A stretch of 64,000 bases of DNA from NCBI RefSeq assembly GCF_963678635.1, contig NC_087065.1, positions 52,085,858 through 52,149,857 on the forward strand, given 5' to 3'. How positions within the stretch are numbered: the stretch's first letter is position 1; each line of letters opens with the position of its first letter. Below, in pieces: positions 34,648 through 46,319 of this stretch. The notes under the pieces were generated by a model that saw only the letters and a program-made list of their open reading frames with translations, was not told the DNA's origin and ran no database searches. Origin of the DNA: Symsagittifera roscoffensis (Eukaryota; Xenacoelomorpha; Acoela; Convolutidae). The translations under genes were made by a program, and so were the position numbers.

Positions 34648-36721
34648 TTATTCTTTCTTAACATCATGACCGGCAGAACCGTTAACGAGCACTCCGCGCC
34701 GAGTGGATGCTCATAATAACGCCCTTAATAGGCCCTAACCGCCGTGGTGGAAGAGTAGTTCGGAACGCGGAAGCCTTCCGGATTACCGTGACTAGTTTTT
34801 TAAAACAAAAAGTTAAACAGTACCCAAGAAAAACAAAAAACATAAAAAATAACCGAAAAACCAAAAACAATAAAAAGTAAAAAAAACTGTAGATCCACTA
34901 GTGAATCTACAGGTTTTAAGACCCATTCTCCGAAAGCCTTCCGGATTACACAGAAATCGAACTTAACGTATAGCATAGCTCCAAATAGCATAGTTTTTTT
35001 GCAAATTTTTTCAACTAAAGCGTTTTAGATCGGGTTTTTTGCATTGAACTAGAAGAGTATAAGCCTTTTGAGCTCGGATCAATAATTTTTAGGTCGAAAA
35101 GAACAGAATTGCGGAAAAAGTTAGTCGGAACCTGGAAGAGAAAAATTTTTTGACTTAGGAAAAAGACGTTTTTGTTAATAACTTTAGAACTACTGGACAG
35201 ATCTAGTTGATCTTGGTACCATTAGATCAGAAATCAGCTGAGCTTAATCATATAAACAAAAATTATTCAAGAAAGTAAGCGTGAAAATGTTTTGAGATTG
35301 TTTTTAGCAGGTTCACCAATTCCGGAGGGTAGACCCCTCAAGTTTTATAAAAAAAATTTTAGGAAAGCCCGTACACCCCTACCAAAGGGTAGAAACGGTT
35401 GAATAAGGCATTTTTACGCTGTTCTAGAAGAAGAGGGAAGGCTAAAGGCACCAGAAAACCTTGATAGAGCCAAAATTAGGCTAGCGATGAGACCCTTCAC
35501 CGTTAGCGTGAATTGTCAAATAAGAGGCTTAATTTCAATCCGGAAGGGTCAAGGGAAGGACCACATACCCTTCCTAGTTACAAATAGCATAATAGCATCG
35601 GAGAACGTATCCGGAGGGGTATAGGTTGGAAATCAAGAAGTCTCAGAAAAGCTATTTTAACAAAACCGGAGGGGTCCCAATCCGGAGGGGTCCAAATTTT
35701 TCCTAACTCGGAGGGGTCCCAATCCGGAGGGGTCTTGTTTTCACAAAACTGGAGTGGTCCCAATCCGGAGGAATCTTACATTTGCTAACCCAGAGGGGTC
35801 CCAATTCGGAGGGGTCCTAATTTTGCCAATCCGGAGAGGTACTGTTTTTGTCAACCCGGATGGGTACTATTTTTGGTAAAGGACTTAGGTAAACAGAAGA
35901 AAAGATAATAGTGAGGGGTGTTAGGTTATTAAGAAACAGGCTAGGAACCAGTGACTGCACTGGTAACTTGCCTTTCAAAAAAGACCAGAACAAAACAGAA
36001 CAGGTCCAAACTCGGATATTCGTGACACTAAGTCTAAATTAAAAAAGAGTTTGTAACTCATTGGTGTGGATTGAAGTCCAAAACGTTTTTGAGAAAAGTG
36101 ACTGCCTTGAGGATTTTAGAAGGTCTAGCTCGGGCAGTCCGAAGGCAGATAGGTAACAGGAGACTCGGTGGGTGCAATAGACACCCACTTGAGAAAAAGA
36201 CTGCCTTCAAGTTTTGTCTGTTTGTTGCAGCACCAAGCAGGGAAAGCTCTTTCTTTAGAAACAAATTCGACTATTACATTGCGACTGACTGAAGTACAAA
36301 AGACATACTTTTTCCATTGAAATTATTCTTATTTTTCTTCATTTTTACTTCAATTTTGGTTTTAAATCAATAATATCTGTCTCTGATTGGGCAGTGAGAA
36401 CACTATCTTTTAACTAAATTGATATCATCATACTGTGCTAGCTTCATATCTTACAACTAATAATCGAGTATTGTGAATTATTTCTATACACGCTGTACTG
36501 TGATAACATACAAGGATTCGTGGTCACTATTTAAATGAAACCTTTGGAATTTATTGTGTTGTGTTATTATTATCAGTAGTCAGACTAAAAGAACACTAGC
36601 AATTGAATTGAGTGTATAGGCAGTAAGAAGTGATAAATTGTAATTGAGTCTAGACAAGTCAAGGATACCTAAACTAGGTGATAGCTCCAGGAAATTCATA
36701 CCTGAGAAACAGAGAAGAGCA
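34648..36721 (+). other. Long leader between primer-binding site and gag, copy A
   Basis: About 2.1 kb without a supported gene. It contains A/T-rich stretches (34800-34880), a repeated CCGGAGGGGT motif (35318-35876), and AT-rich sequence directly before gag. Packaging signals or a splice donor would be expected here, but none can be identified by eye. Confidence 0.6.
35310..35876 (+). repeat. Irregular tandem array of CCGGAGGGGTCCCAAT
   Basis: At least ten copies of the core CCGGAGGGGT or one-base variants lie between 35318 and 35876, densest at 35660-35850. There, copies alternate between 'cccaatccggaggggt' and AT-rich spacers of about 15 bases. The similar core 'ccggaagggtc' occurs at 35538. 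Confidence 0.75.
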
Positions 36722-39280
36722 ATGACCGACCCTTTTGTGGAAAGGATCACACGAACCCGGACCGACAAAGGGGAGACAATTTCAGGCAGAATGGTTGAAA
36801 CCAGAAGTCAAAAGTCCTCAGAAGAGCGAAAAGCTATGCTAGAAGTGGAGGTCCATCTGGACCAGACCATGAATGAGAACCAGGAAATGCATGGACCAAA
36901 GGGGAGAGACAGAAGGCTGGCGAGTGAATCTACTCCGGTAGAACAAGGCCAAGATTTTGCCACTTCCACAGGGACACTGGACCGAGAGGAGATGTCGGAA
37001 CTGTCCGACATCTCTACTGAAACTGTGGCAACTAGAAGATCTCCCACAGACAACACCATGATGGCAGGCGTGACGGAAACAGGCAACGTCCTCGTCGTTT
37101 TCAGAAAGAGTGAAAAACACTTTCGGAAACATCTTTCCATTCACCATGGGAGTGGGTACAGGAAATGAAGGTGAATCCCAGGAGGAAGAAAAGGACGCTG
37201 ATGAGCAAGTTGACATTGGATCTCGAGTCAGCCTCAATGGTTCGATCCAGGAAAATGAGGCATACACCGACAGAGAGACTGGAACCATTGACAAATTTGC
37301 TGTGGTGAGAACGTTAAGCAAAGACACAAACACATCAGGCCAGTCAAAAGACTTTGTGACAAATTCGGAGACGCGAATGGGGGAGAATAAAAACATAGGG
37401 CTAGTCAACCCATCGGCGGATCCAGAGGTGGATAATGAAAAGACGTCGAGGTAGAGAATCAAAGCCCGAATCTCGACCAGCACAAAGCTACCTGGGATTA
37501 ACAAGGTGGCACCGCCACTAGTGACGCCACTAGTAGAAAACGGAGCATCATTAGAAGAAGCCTTGAACAACATAGTGGACAGTATAGGAGAACAAAATGA
37601 ACAGATGTCCATAAGATTGAGTGAACTAGAAAGAGCAGTCCATATTGAAAGAGAAAGTCTGCGGGAAGAAATAAACCGCAATAGACAAGAAATTGGTAGA
37701 AGCAAAAAACGCTTGAAGGAAAGAACAGACGAGCATATAGCGAAAAACTTGTCGCGAATGACAAGAGAAGCGGAACAGAGAGAGTTACGCTTAAGAGACG
37801 ACATGGAGAAGTTAAGAATTCAGCAAGAGCAAAGATAGATGCGATGATGGAGAGGCGAACTCAGGCTATCATGGATAGGTTGGACGGGCTACTAGGCAGC
37901 AAGAGTGGACCAAAAGAAGGGGAACCGAACTCGGGAGGTCCCAACAGGGAGCCGAGGGTGAACTTCAATGACCATCAAAGGAGGAGGACATAAAGATCCA
38001 CTAGAGGTAGGGGCAGTTCATCAGGCTATGCCACAAGGGATAATAGAATTTGGGGCCCAAAGAGTAGAGCAAGTTCAACAGGGAACAGACAGACCTCAAA
38101 AGAACGACCGTTACAAGGCACACATGCGACTGGGAGAGGTGATTCCGGTAACAGGAGACATGCGAGCCCAGGGAGGAGTCATTAGGGCCAAGGGGGAAAC
38201 AGGCACGGCGATTCGGATTGCAGGGATGCACCGAATACAGGGCCCTTAACAGGGGGCGATGATACTCAAGCGGGGCACCTCAAGAGATGCTACGGCAATG
38301 GCCACAGCCTTTGAACCCCTAAACAGGTCTTTGGAGACTTTCCTGATGAGGTTATCCAGAATTAATGAACGCAGTGAAAAGTCTAGAAGAGTCTTCAAGA
38401 AACCGAGATGCTATAAAGACGAATCTGACGGCTGCATTGACACCTGTATAGAGGTGATGAAACTGCATTTTGAGGAAGAAGACCTGTCAGAAAGGCAAGA
38501 GTGCAGTGCGCTCACCAGTAACTTGGAAGGCTCAGCCCTAAACTGTGTGTCGGCCAAAAAGAAATATCAGCGGGATACTGCTGAGAAAATCTTTGAAATC
38601 TTGTTGAATCGTTTTGGCTCAGGGGTGCAGGGACACCAAGCGATGATGCGCTTCGAGAAATAGAGGCAACGAGAAAATGAGACGATAGACAAGTTTCTAG
38701 ACGATTTGGAGATGCTTAGAAGGCGTAGCCAACCGGACGAGTCAAACAGGAGGATGAACCTGGTGGTAGCCTCAAAATTTATCGATGGTGTGAAGAATGA
38801 TGAACTTCGAACAATGTTAGCAACGCATTACACACCACTATCAACCAATGCGCCAACACCAGAGGAGTTGAGGCTCAAGTCAAAAAAATATCTTTTGCTG
38901 AAACCTCCATCGAGATCTGGATATTACAAGAACAATTATGGCAAGTTTAACAACGAACCAGCAAGCCAGGGGAACAACTGGTACAAACCGAGGGAAGATA
39001 TGGACAAGAGGCGCTCTTGTGCAAATTGCAGTTCGACGGACCATCATGTGTCAGCATGCCCAACTTACAAACAGGGCATGAAAGCGATAGGCTTCAGCCT
39101 CGACGACAAAGATGCGTCAGAAGTCCATCATGAAGATTTCATGAGAGGAGTAATTGCAAAAAATTCGGCCCGAGGTGTTTCTTTTGCTACCTGGAAGGTC
39201 ATTTTAAATCAAATTTTCCGCAATTCTGGGATGCTGTAGCAGACATCAAGCATCCAAGGCACGAGGAAGCTTTATCGTGT
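36722..39280 (+). pseudogene. gag: gag pseudogene of copy A
   Basis: The ATG at 36722 begins MTDPFVERITRTRTDKGET. A frameshift near 37110 leads to an acidic stretch, and a TAG follows at 37452. The frame 37506-37838 is a strong coiled coil (heptads around LSELERAVHIERESL). 38259-38663 and 38706-39239 form the capsid-like core (LSERQECSALTSNLEG, QGHQAMMRFEK), separated by an in-frame TAG. A CCHC knuckle C-x2-C-x4-H-x4-C lies at 39018-39059; a second one follows in another frame at about 39176 with its last Cys changed to Phe. Gag would assemble the particle and bind the RNA. At least four disruptions make it inactive. Confidence 0.85.
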
Positions 39281-40363
39281 GTGAAAGCCAGCAAGGATCG
39301 CCTATTGAGTGAAGCGGAGGCGCGCAGAAAAGAAAAACCGCAAGAGCTGGCAACGAAGAAAATGCAAGTGGTAACAGAAGAGACATGTGAACCGGAACCG
39401 ATGACTGCGGCGGATGACTGCAAGATTGATTATAGGGCAGCCGCGAGGGATCCTCTAAATAGAGTGCAACAGGAACTGGTAACGAAAGAGATCGAGCAAA
39501 AAGTGAAGCTCGAACTGGAAAATGAGAAACTACAGGAGAAGCTGAAAACCTTCGAGGCAACAGAAATCGAAGAAACGAAGGCATCAACTAGTTTGAGCAT
39601 GAAACTTAATGTGATCTCCGGGCAGAGCTTCGGTATAGTGCCACAAGGAAGCAAAATACAGTCAATAATCTCGGTAGCGGGACACCAGGTAATCAGAAAT
39701 CTGAGTGAACCGTCAGAGTTCATTTTGATGCATTTGGATACATATGCAGATTATCTAAGGCAGGTGGAGCCACGCACTGAGTTGCGAGCGGTGCGAGTAA
39801 TACTAAAAACGGGTGGCCCTCGCATAAAGAAGCTTCATGGGCGCTACGTAGAAGTCTATGAACCGTATCAGGTGATGCTGAACGTAGATGGAATCAGTAT
39901 CTACACTAGGACATATGTAACAACACACAGTGACCAGATAGGGCAGATCTATTTGGGTGAGGAGGAAGTCAAAGTCCGCAGGATAGGCCATGACGCCATG
40001 ATGGAGCAAGACGCAGTACACATTGGATACGAAGCAGATGTGACTGCGCATCTGCTCGACACCAACGGAAAGAAAATCGGAGTCACAGGGCTTCTGGACA
40101 CTGGAGCGGTAGTGAGTGTGATGCCGATAAAGACTTGGGAAAGAATTGGCTTCACGAGGGAAGATCTAATTCCGACGAATCTCAGACTGGCTGCAGCCAA
40201 TCGAGGAGCAATTTACGTAGCCGGAAGAACACCATTAACGGTCCTGCACATGGGAGGACGGGATCTTTGGATGAGTTTCCTGGTGAAAGAGAATTTGGAC
40301 GATGCCGACCAATTCATCTTGGGCAGAGATTTCGTCAGGAATTTTGACGTGAGATTGACTTGA
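39281..40363 (+). CDS. Gag-Pol junction and aspartic protease, copy A
   Basis: An uninterrupted 360-codon stretch of the Gag-Pol frame. Residues 1-120 are charged and helical; 130-230 match the equivalent B segment with no known domain. The retropepsin starts at about residue 240: GLLDTGAVVSVMP has the catalytic D-T-G-A (40097-40108, residues 273-276), and FILGRDFV near residue 350 is the second conserved motif. Protease would release Gag and Pol proteins. The frame stops at 40363 because a 2-base deletion shifts it relative to B, so the downstream linker continues from 40360 in another frame. The start of this frame is arbitrary; translation would come from gag. Confidence 0.75.
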   Translation: MKASKDRLLSEAEARRKEKPQELATKKMQVVTEETCEPEPMTAADDCKIDYRAAARDPLNRVQQELVTKEIEQKVKLELENEKLQEKLKTFEATEIEETKASTSLSMKLNVISGQSFGIVPQGSKIQSIISVAGHQVIRNLSEPSEFILMHLDTYADYLRQVEPRTELRAVRVILKTGGPRIKKLHGRYVEVYEPYQVMLNVDGISIYTRTYVTTHSDQIGQIYLGEEEVKVRRIGHDAMMEQDAVHIGYEADVTAHLLDTNGKKIGVTGLLDTGAVVSVMPIKTWERIGFTREDLIPTNLRLAAANRGAIYVAGRTPLTVLHMGGRDLWMSFLVKENLDDADQFILGRDFVRNFDVRLT

Positions 40364-42296
40364 ACAACGGTCTAATAAGTATTAGGAACCCGGATCGGAA
40401 GTATGTTAAGAAACCAATTAATAGAATAATAACAGACAAAAACAAGGTACCAATTTTTTTAAACAGAAAAGTAAAACTACAGCCAGGACAAGCAGTAGTA
40501 GCAGTTTTTAGAAGGAGAAATTTAAATTCGTTAAGTGATAGTAAACAAGTTTGTTTAGTACCGAATCCAAATAGTCATAGTTCGGTGATTTTAGGCCGGA
40601 TCTTCTCGGTAACGCGAAACCGACTGTGTGTCAGTGTGTTATTGAACACACTGGACACCACGGTTTCAATCCAGCGTGGAAAGAAGCTTGGCTACGCTTT
40701 GCCGATGAGGACCGACTATGAGGAGACACAAAACTTGAAGAGATATAGTGTGAAAGACTGTCCTCATCATGCCAATAAAGATAAAACTTTAAAAAGGATT
40801 AATGAAAAAAAATCTATTCATAAATTGTTTTCAATGAAGTCCGACACGGACGACGGCTTATCGAGCTGCTCGAATTTTCCGGAGCGCCCCTCGTCATATG
40901 AACTAGAGTCTGACAAACCGGTTTTGCCAGAGATAGAACACTTAAAAGAGAAAATAGGCGAGGGAGATTTCGAACTACTACGGGAGGTTTTAGATAGGAA
41001 CGCGGATGTATTTTCAAAACATAAGGCGGATATCGGTTGCTGTAATTTCGTCGAACACGAAATTGAACTAGAGGAAGGCGCCGTTCCCCATAGGGAAGGC
41101 GCAAGACGAATGACGCCAGATAAATCGGAAGCGTGCCGAGCGCAAAAATAGAAATGTTGCTCGAATACGACATGATAGAACCCTCGAAATTGCCATGGGC
41201 TTGCGGGGTAGTAATGGCGAAAAAGAAAGGGGGCAGTTTAGGTTTTGTTGCGACTTTCGCTACTTAAACGCGGTAACAATAAAGAGGCGTACCTGATACC
41301 GCAAATAGACGAGAGCCTCTCTAAACTTGGTGATGCCAAGTTCTTCACCACATTGGACTTGGGTTCTGCCTTCTGACAGGTCCCTCTGCGGAAGAAGGAT
41401 AGAGAGAAGACCAGATTCGCGTGCGAATTGGGGTTGTACCAGTGGAAGAGGATGCCCTTCGGCTTGTGCAACGCAACGGCCACTTTTCAAAGACTGATGG
41501 CTCAGGCTTTGACCAGAGTGACAAAGAAGTACGGGAACCTTGTGATGTGTTACGTGGATGACGTAGTCATAGCAACACCGACCATGGAAGACCACATTGA
41601 TCGGCTCGATGAGATCTTTGAATGCATGAAAAGAGCAGGCTTGAAATGCAAACCATCGAAATGTGAAATCCTTAGGGATTCAATCAAGTACCTGGGAAGA
41701 ATGGTGGACAGGCATTGTGTGAGGCCTGACCCGGAAGCAGTAGAAGCTGTGTTGACATGGAAGGCTCCCAGAACGGACAGCAGCTCATGAGCTTCCTAGG
41801 GTTTGCCATCTACTGCCGTGAGTTCATAAAAGGATATGCAGACAAGGTGTATCCAATGCAGAAGCTGATGCGCAACAAAGGGAAAAAGTTCGAATGGAGC
41901 GATAAAGCTCAAACGGCCTTTGAGAACATAAAGCGGGAACTGTGCGAGGCGCCAGTGCTGGGCATGCCTACTGAAAAGGGCATGTATGTTCTTGACACAG
42001 ACGCATCAGTAGTATCCATCTCGTGAATACTGCATCAGGAGCAAGAATGGAATGGGAGAACCGTTCTCCGTCCCATAGCAAATGGCAGTAAGGTGTTAAG
42101 TGACACTGAGATGAAATATGGTGCACCAAAAGCAGAAATGTTTGCAGTAGTGACGTTTGTGGAAAAGTACCGCGCAAACTTGGGGAGCGCTCCCTTTAAG
42201 TTAGGCGTGGACAACAGGTCGTTATCCTGGTTGAAGACATACTCGATGGACCAGAGCTATATTGGTCGGTGGACAGTCAGACTAGACGGCCTGTAG
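40360..42296 (+). pseudogene. pol: Reverse transcriptase and RNase H, copy A
   Basis: 40360-41151 is the linker between protease and RT, ending at a TAG. RT fingers follow with EYDMIEPS and WACGVVMAKKK (41165-41230), then frame changes. The palm is in 41428-41790, with MPFGLCNATATFQRLM and YVDD at 41551-41562. 41757-42026 has FLGFAIYCREF and VLDTDAS, the first catalytic Asp of RNase H, before a TGA (42024). 42093-42296 has VDNRSLSWLKTY, the third RNase H region. The tail of RNase H is deleted: sequence jumps from RLDGL to a segment that lies about 70 residues further on in the family. Several stops mean no enzyme is made. Confidence 0.85.
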
Positions 42297-43412
42297 AGTT
42301 ACCTGTAGAGAAAGCTACCTGAGTTACCTGTAGAGAAAGCAGCCGAGATAAAGATCCTATCCAAGAAGGACCCGGTGCCCTTGGATCTGTTGCTGCGCTC
42401 AAACCTGGTCCAGCAGGAATTCTCTCGCATGAACATTAACAGCCTCTCATTATTGGATAAAACGGTGCAGGTCACACCGCAAGTGATGCGGATGCTGGGT
42501 GGATTGTTAGATTGAGAAGTGACCAGAGATGAGCCCGAGTGGGCAGCAGCAGTGGCATCACTGACAGTCAGTGAGAAGGTGAAGATCATGCCGTCCAGAC
42601 GACAACACAAAGAAAACGAGAGGGATTGTAGGACAATAGTTCAGCAACTAGTATCCTCAATAACTCACGAGGTTTTAACCAGTACTTCATACGGTCGGAA
42701 AGAACAGGAGAACGAGAAGCAGAAGAAAACCGTTACCTTTGTGGACCAGGATAAAGAAGGTGAAAAGGTTGAACGAAGAAGAGCAAGCGAGTTCAAGATC
42801 AACACCAGGGACAAGGAAGTTTGTCCGGGGAGTCTGATGTAGATGAAAAAATTCCTAATGAGGAACAGGAACTGGAGGATAAAAATTTTTTCCGGGGAGT
42901 TCAGATGGATGAACAGAACACACATAACTGATCCAGAGGAGGGAACGTGCTCCATCGCAGACTCTTCAATTGATGATTATTCCCGGAATTCAGAAATCGA
43001 CACCTACTCAGACAGGAACTCGAGCTCAGGATCGGAACCGTCAGAGCTAGCGATCCACACACTACTGGTGGAGACTCGAGCAAGGAATCTGAATTGGGAG
43101 GTATATCAAGACCCTGACAGTGATCGCTACCTCATACCAGGTGAAACATTCTTTGACAACGCAGCAGATGATCTGGAAACATAAGCGGTGTCGAAACGTT
43201 CGATAAGCTTGTTGCCACAAAAAGAGATAGTCAGGACTGATCTTCAACCGTTTGAACAAGAAACACGACCGTTGGCGAAGAAGTGGTGCGTTTAGATGGA
43301 AGATGACACGCATCAGCCAGATGAAATGAACAGTCAGATGAGGGTCATGAAGACGTACTTGAAGGCGAGATAAAGACTCTCGGACCTACTAAGAGCGCAG
43401 AGAAATGACCGC
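42297..43412 (+). pseudogene. Pre-integrase linker, first unit, copy A
   Basis: A charged region between RNase H and integrase in several frames. 42519-42842 is basic and acidic by turns. 42843-43184 has SGEFRWMNR, an acid and Ser-rich stretch, ELAIHTLLVETRAR and YLIPGETFFDNAADDLET. An 18-base repeat, 'gttacctgtagagaaagc', appears twice at 42299-42343. The segment from SGEFRW onward is duplicated downstream (43735 onward), about 845 bp apart. No recognised domain; it is probably a spacer of Pol. Confidence 0.65.
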
Positions 43413-45320
43413 ATGACGAGCAACCTGAAAAGTTGGACCAAAAATGGAGCTCCGGACAAAGATGACCTGATGGAAGACAGTTACCGCATGCTGAGACAGT
43501 ACTTTATTCAGAAACCGGGAAGGTTGTATCTGAACAAGGATGGATTTGTGGCTTGTAAGAGAAGAGAAGAGGACACAGTCCTGTACAAATATAACGCGAT
43601 AGTGTTGCCCCAACTCTATCAGACAGAACTTTTATTCAGATCACATGATCAGAGGTCCCATCAGGGAATCGACAAAGTATACCAGAGGATCCTGAAACGC
43701 TTTGATGGGATGCAGGACCTGGAGAACAAAGTTTTGTCGGGGGAGTTCAGATGGGTGCGGAGAAAGCACAGAACTGACCCAGGAGATGGTGCAGACTCCG
43801 TCAAAGACTCTTCAACGAATGAAAACTCAGAAAACAACTCGAGCTCAGGATCGGAACTGTCAGAACTAGCGATCCACACACTACTAGTGGAAACTAGAGC
43901 AAGGGATCTGGATAGAGAGGTATGCCAGGACCGTGACAGTGATCGCTACCTCATACCAGGTGAAACAGTCTTTGATAACGCAGCGGATGCTTTGGAGACA
44001 ATAGCGATATCGAAACGCTCGATGAGTCTGTTGCCACAAAAAGAGGTAGTCAGGACTGATCTTCAGCCATTCGAACAGGAAACACAGCCATTGGCAAAGA
44101 TTTGGTGCATTAAGATGGAAGAAGATACGCATCGGCCCAATGAGTTGAATAGTCAGACGAGGGTCATGAAGACGTACTTGAAGGCGAGATACAGACTCTC
44201 GGATCTTCTAAGAGCGCATAGAAATGACCGCATGACAAGCAACCTAAAAACGTGGATCAAAAATGGTTCTTCCGACAAAGGAGACCTCGATGAAGACAGT
44301 TACCGCATTCTGAGACAGTATTTTATGCAGAAAGAGGGAAGGTTATACTTGAACAAGGTCGGGATTGTGGCTTGCAAGAGAAGAGATGAAGACAAAGTCC
44401 TATACAAGTATAATGCGATAGTGTTGCCACAACTCTATCAGACAGAACTCTTATTCAGGTCGCATGATCAGCTGGGCCATCAGGGGATCGACAAAGTATA
44501 TCAGAGGATCCTGAAGTGCTTTGAGTGGCCTGGAATGAAAAAGGCATGCGAGAAGTGGGTAACAGCATGTCTGTCATGCCAACAGGTCAAGGATCCAAGG
44601 AAATTGCGATTCCCCTTACAATCGATCGAGTCGTCTGAATTCAACGAGGTGGTGCAAATAGATCACCAAAAGATATGCATGACAGACAGTGGTTATAATC
44701 AAGTCTTGGTCATGATAGATCACTTCACGAAGTATGCGGAGGCCGTGCCCTGCATAACTGCCTCAGCGGAAGAGACGAGCGACCACCTGATCAATACGTG
44801 GATAGCGAGACACGGTTATCCGATGATGTTTCAATCGGATAACGGAACAGCTTTCGTAGGAGAACTCACTAAAGAGCTAATGAGACGCTCACAAGTCGCT
44901 CAAGCTCACTCCACGACATACCATCCCCAGACAAATGGCTTAGTGGAAAGGCAGAATCGAACGTTAGTGTCGATGCTGAGGGTATATTGTTCCAGGTACA
45001 TGACCAATTGGGACAGATATCTTCCACAGGTGATGGGAGCTTACAATAGCACACAACATTCCACCACCGGAGTTAGTCCACATATGATGCTGACCGAGCA
45101 CCAGAAGTCTTTGCCCATGACTTTCTTCTACCCAGAGTATGAGGGTAAGAAGACGTCACCACAGGTCTATGTACGGGATATAATTAGACGTAAGCAAGAG
45201 TTGAACGACTTGTGTAGGCAAAATACTCAGCAAGCACAGGCAAGGCAGAGGAAAAGGTTTGACAAGAAAGCAGCTGGTGCAAAATTTTATTCGGTAGGGG
45301 ACTACGTATGGGTATTTTAG
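43413..45320 (+). CDS. Integrase with duplicated linker, copy A
   Basis: A 635-codon open stretch. Residues 1-100 carry the first copy of the HH half-motif; the second linker unit follows at residues 105-340. The integrase zinc domain is H351-x4-H356 and C386-x2-C389. The catalytic triad is D417 (VVQIDHQK), D476 (FQSDNGTAF) and E512 (NGLVERQN), giving D-x58-D-x35-E, as in Ty3/gypsy integrases. SVGDYVWVF starts the C-terminal domain before a TAG at 45318. Integrase joins the DNA copy to the host genome. The catalytic core is complete here, but the Pol frame before and after is broken. Confidence 0.9.
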   Translation: MTSNLKSWTKNGAPDKDDLMEDSYRMLRQYFIQKPGRLYLNKDGFVACKRREEDTVLYKYNAIVLPQLYQTELLFRSHDQRSHQGIDKVYQRILKRFDGMQDLENKVLSGEFRWVRRKHRTDPGDGADSVKDSSTNENSENNSSSGSELSELAIHTLLVETRARDLDREVCQDRDSDRYLIPGETVFDNAADALETIAISKRSMSLLPQKEVVRTDLQPFEQETQPLAKIWCIKMEEDTHRPNELNSQTRVMKTYLKARYRLSDLLRAHRNDRMTSNLKTWIKNGSSDKGDLDEDSYRILRQYFMQKEGRLYLNKVGIVACKRRDEDKVLYKYNAIVLPQLYQTELLFRSHDQLGHQGIDKVYQRILKCFEWPGMKKACEKWVTACLSCQQVKDPRKLRFPLQSIESSEFNEVVQIDHQKICMTDSGYNQVLVMIDHFTKYAEAVPCITASAEETSDHLINTWIARHGYPMMFQSDNGTAFVGELTKELMRRSQVAQAHSTTYHPQTNGLVERQNRTLVSMLRVYCSRYMTNWDRYLPQVMGAYNSTQHSTTGVSPHMMLTEHQKSLPMTFFYPEYEGKKTSPQVYVRDIIRRKQELNDLCRQNTQQAQARQRKRFDKKAAGAKFYSVGDYVWVF

Positions 45321-46314
45321 AACGTCATACTACCGAAAGGAACGAAAAAGCTCCTAAAAAGTGGAGGGAGCCCTTCATGATTACGGAGGTGCACCAAGAG
45401 GGACGCTTCTATAGACTGAGTACTGGCCGAGCCGCTCATTACGAAAACATTAAGCCACACAATCCATCGACAGAAGACTGGTGTATACCTGCAGACATGG
45501 AAGAGGGGGATTATCTAATGATGAACCCTGCTTGTGAGGTCAATGAGAAGGGCACCAAGGAAAAGAACGATGGAAATGAAGTCATAGAGGAAGGAACAAG
45601 TACACCACTTGACCTGGACCCAAATGAGGTGATTGAAGCAGACGATGAATTTTACCCTACGCAGAAGAGGACTGGCAAGACCCTGAACAAAGGGAAGTTC
45701 CCAAGAACTTGGAACCGGATCTTCCGTTCACGATACAAATTCGTCAAAATAACAGGACAAGATCCAAGAAGAAATATAACCCCTACGGCGACAATTTTGT
45801 AGTGGACAGGATAGACCTAAAAAAGATAGGGGAAGAAGTAGTGGGTCTAGAAGAAATAACTGTGTCACAGGACATTGACATAGTAGATAATCACGACGAT
45901 GAGTGGATCGATGACCGGTCGAAACCCGAGGTAGAATTCGATGACGAGCAACAGCAGTCATATGAACAAGACTTGACGAATCTGCGCGTCTTAGAATGGC
46001 TGAACGAAATGACGTCGGACCCAAAGGAGACCAGTGTCACGATCCAAAATGTAGATCGTGAAAGCATGAAATACATGAAAACCGAACGAGAAGATTCTTC
46101 CTGGGCTGCCCAGGAGGGGCGACTACTCATTCCGGCTTCCAATCTCGATTTGATAACCGGTATGCGATCGAGGAGGACGTCGATGGATAATTTTGTCCGG
46201 GGAGTGGGGGTAGGACTTACCCACACTGAAAATTTATTAATAAAAAAAATTAAGAATAGCAAGAGAGACAGGGGATTTAGAAGCAGAAACAGGCGAAGAG
46301 CCAAAGAAACCTGA
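45308..46314 (+). pseudogene. Integrase C-terminal SH3-like segment and acidic linker, copy A
   Basis: 45308-45802 has KKWREPFMITEVHQEGRFY and HYENIKPH, the GPY/F-like module that ends many Ty3/gypsy integrases (Gly of GPF changed to Glu). It then runs into an acidic stretch rich in E and D. 45709-46314 overlaps it in another frame and continues with EWLNEMTSDPKETSV and a Ser-Trp-AAQEG-RLLIPASN stretch before the macro-like domain. A frameshift at about 45720 divides them. The acidic part has no known domain and is conserved in C at 14467-14697. Confidence 0.7.
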
Positions 46315-46319
46315 CATAG

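Noticed and set aside
35310-35876. CRISPR-like array
   Set aside because: Units are short, irregular in spacing and spacers are AT-rich and similar; the context is a eukaryotic retroelement leader.
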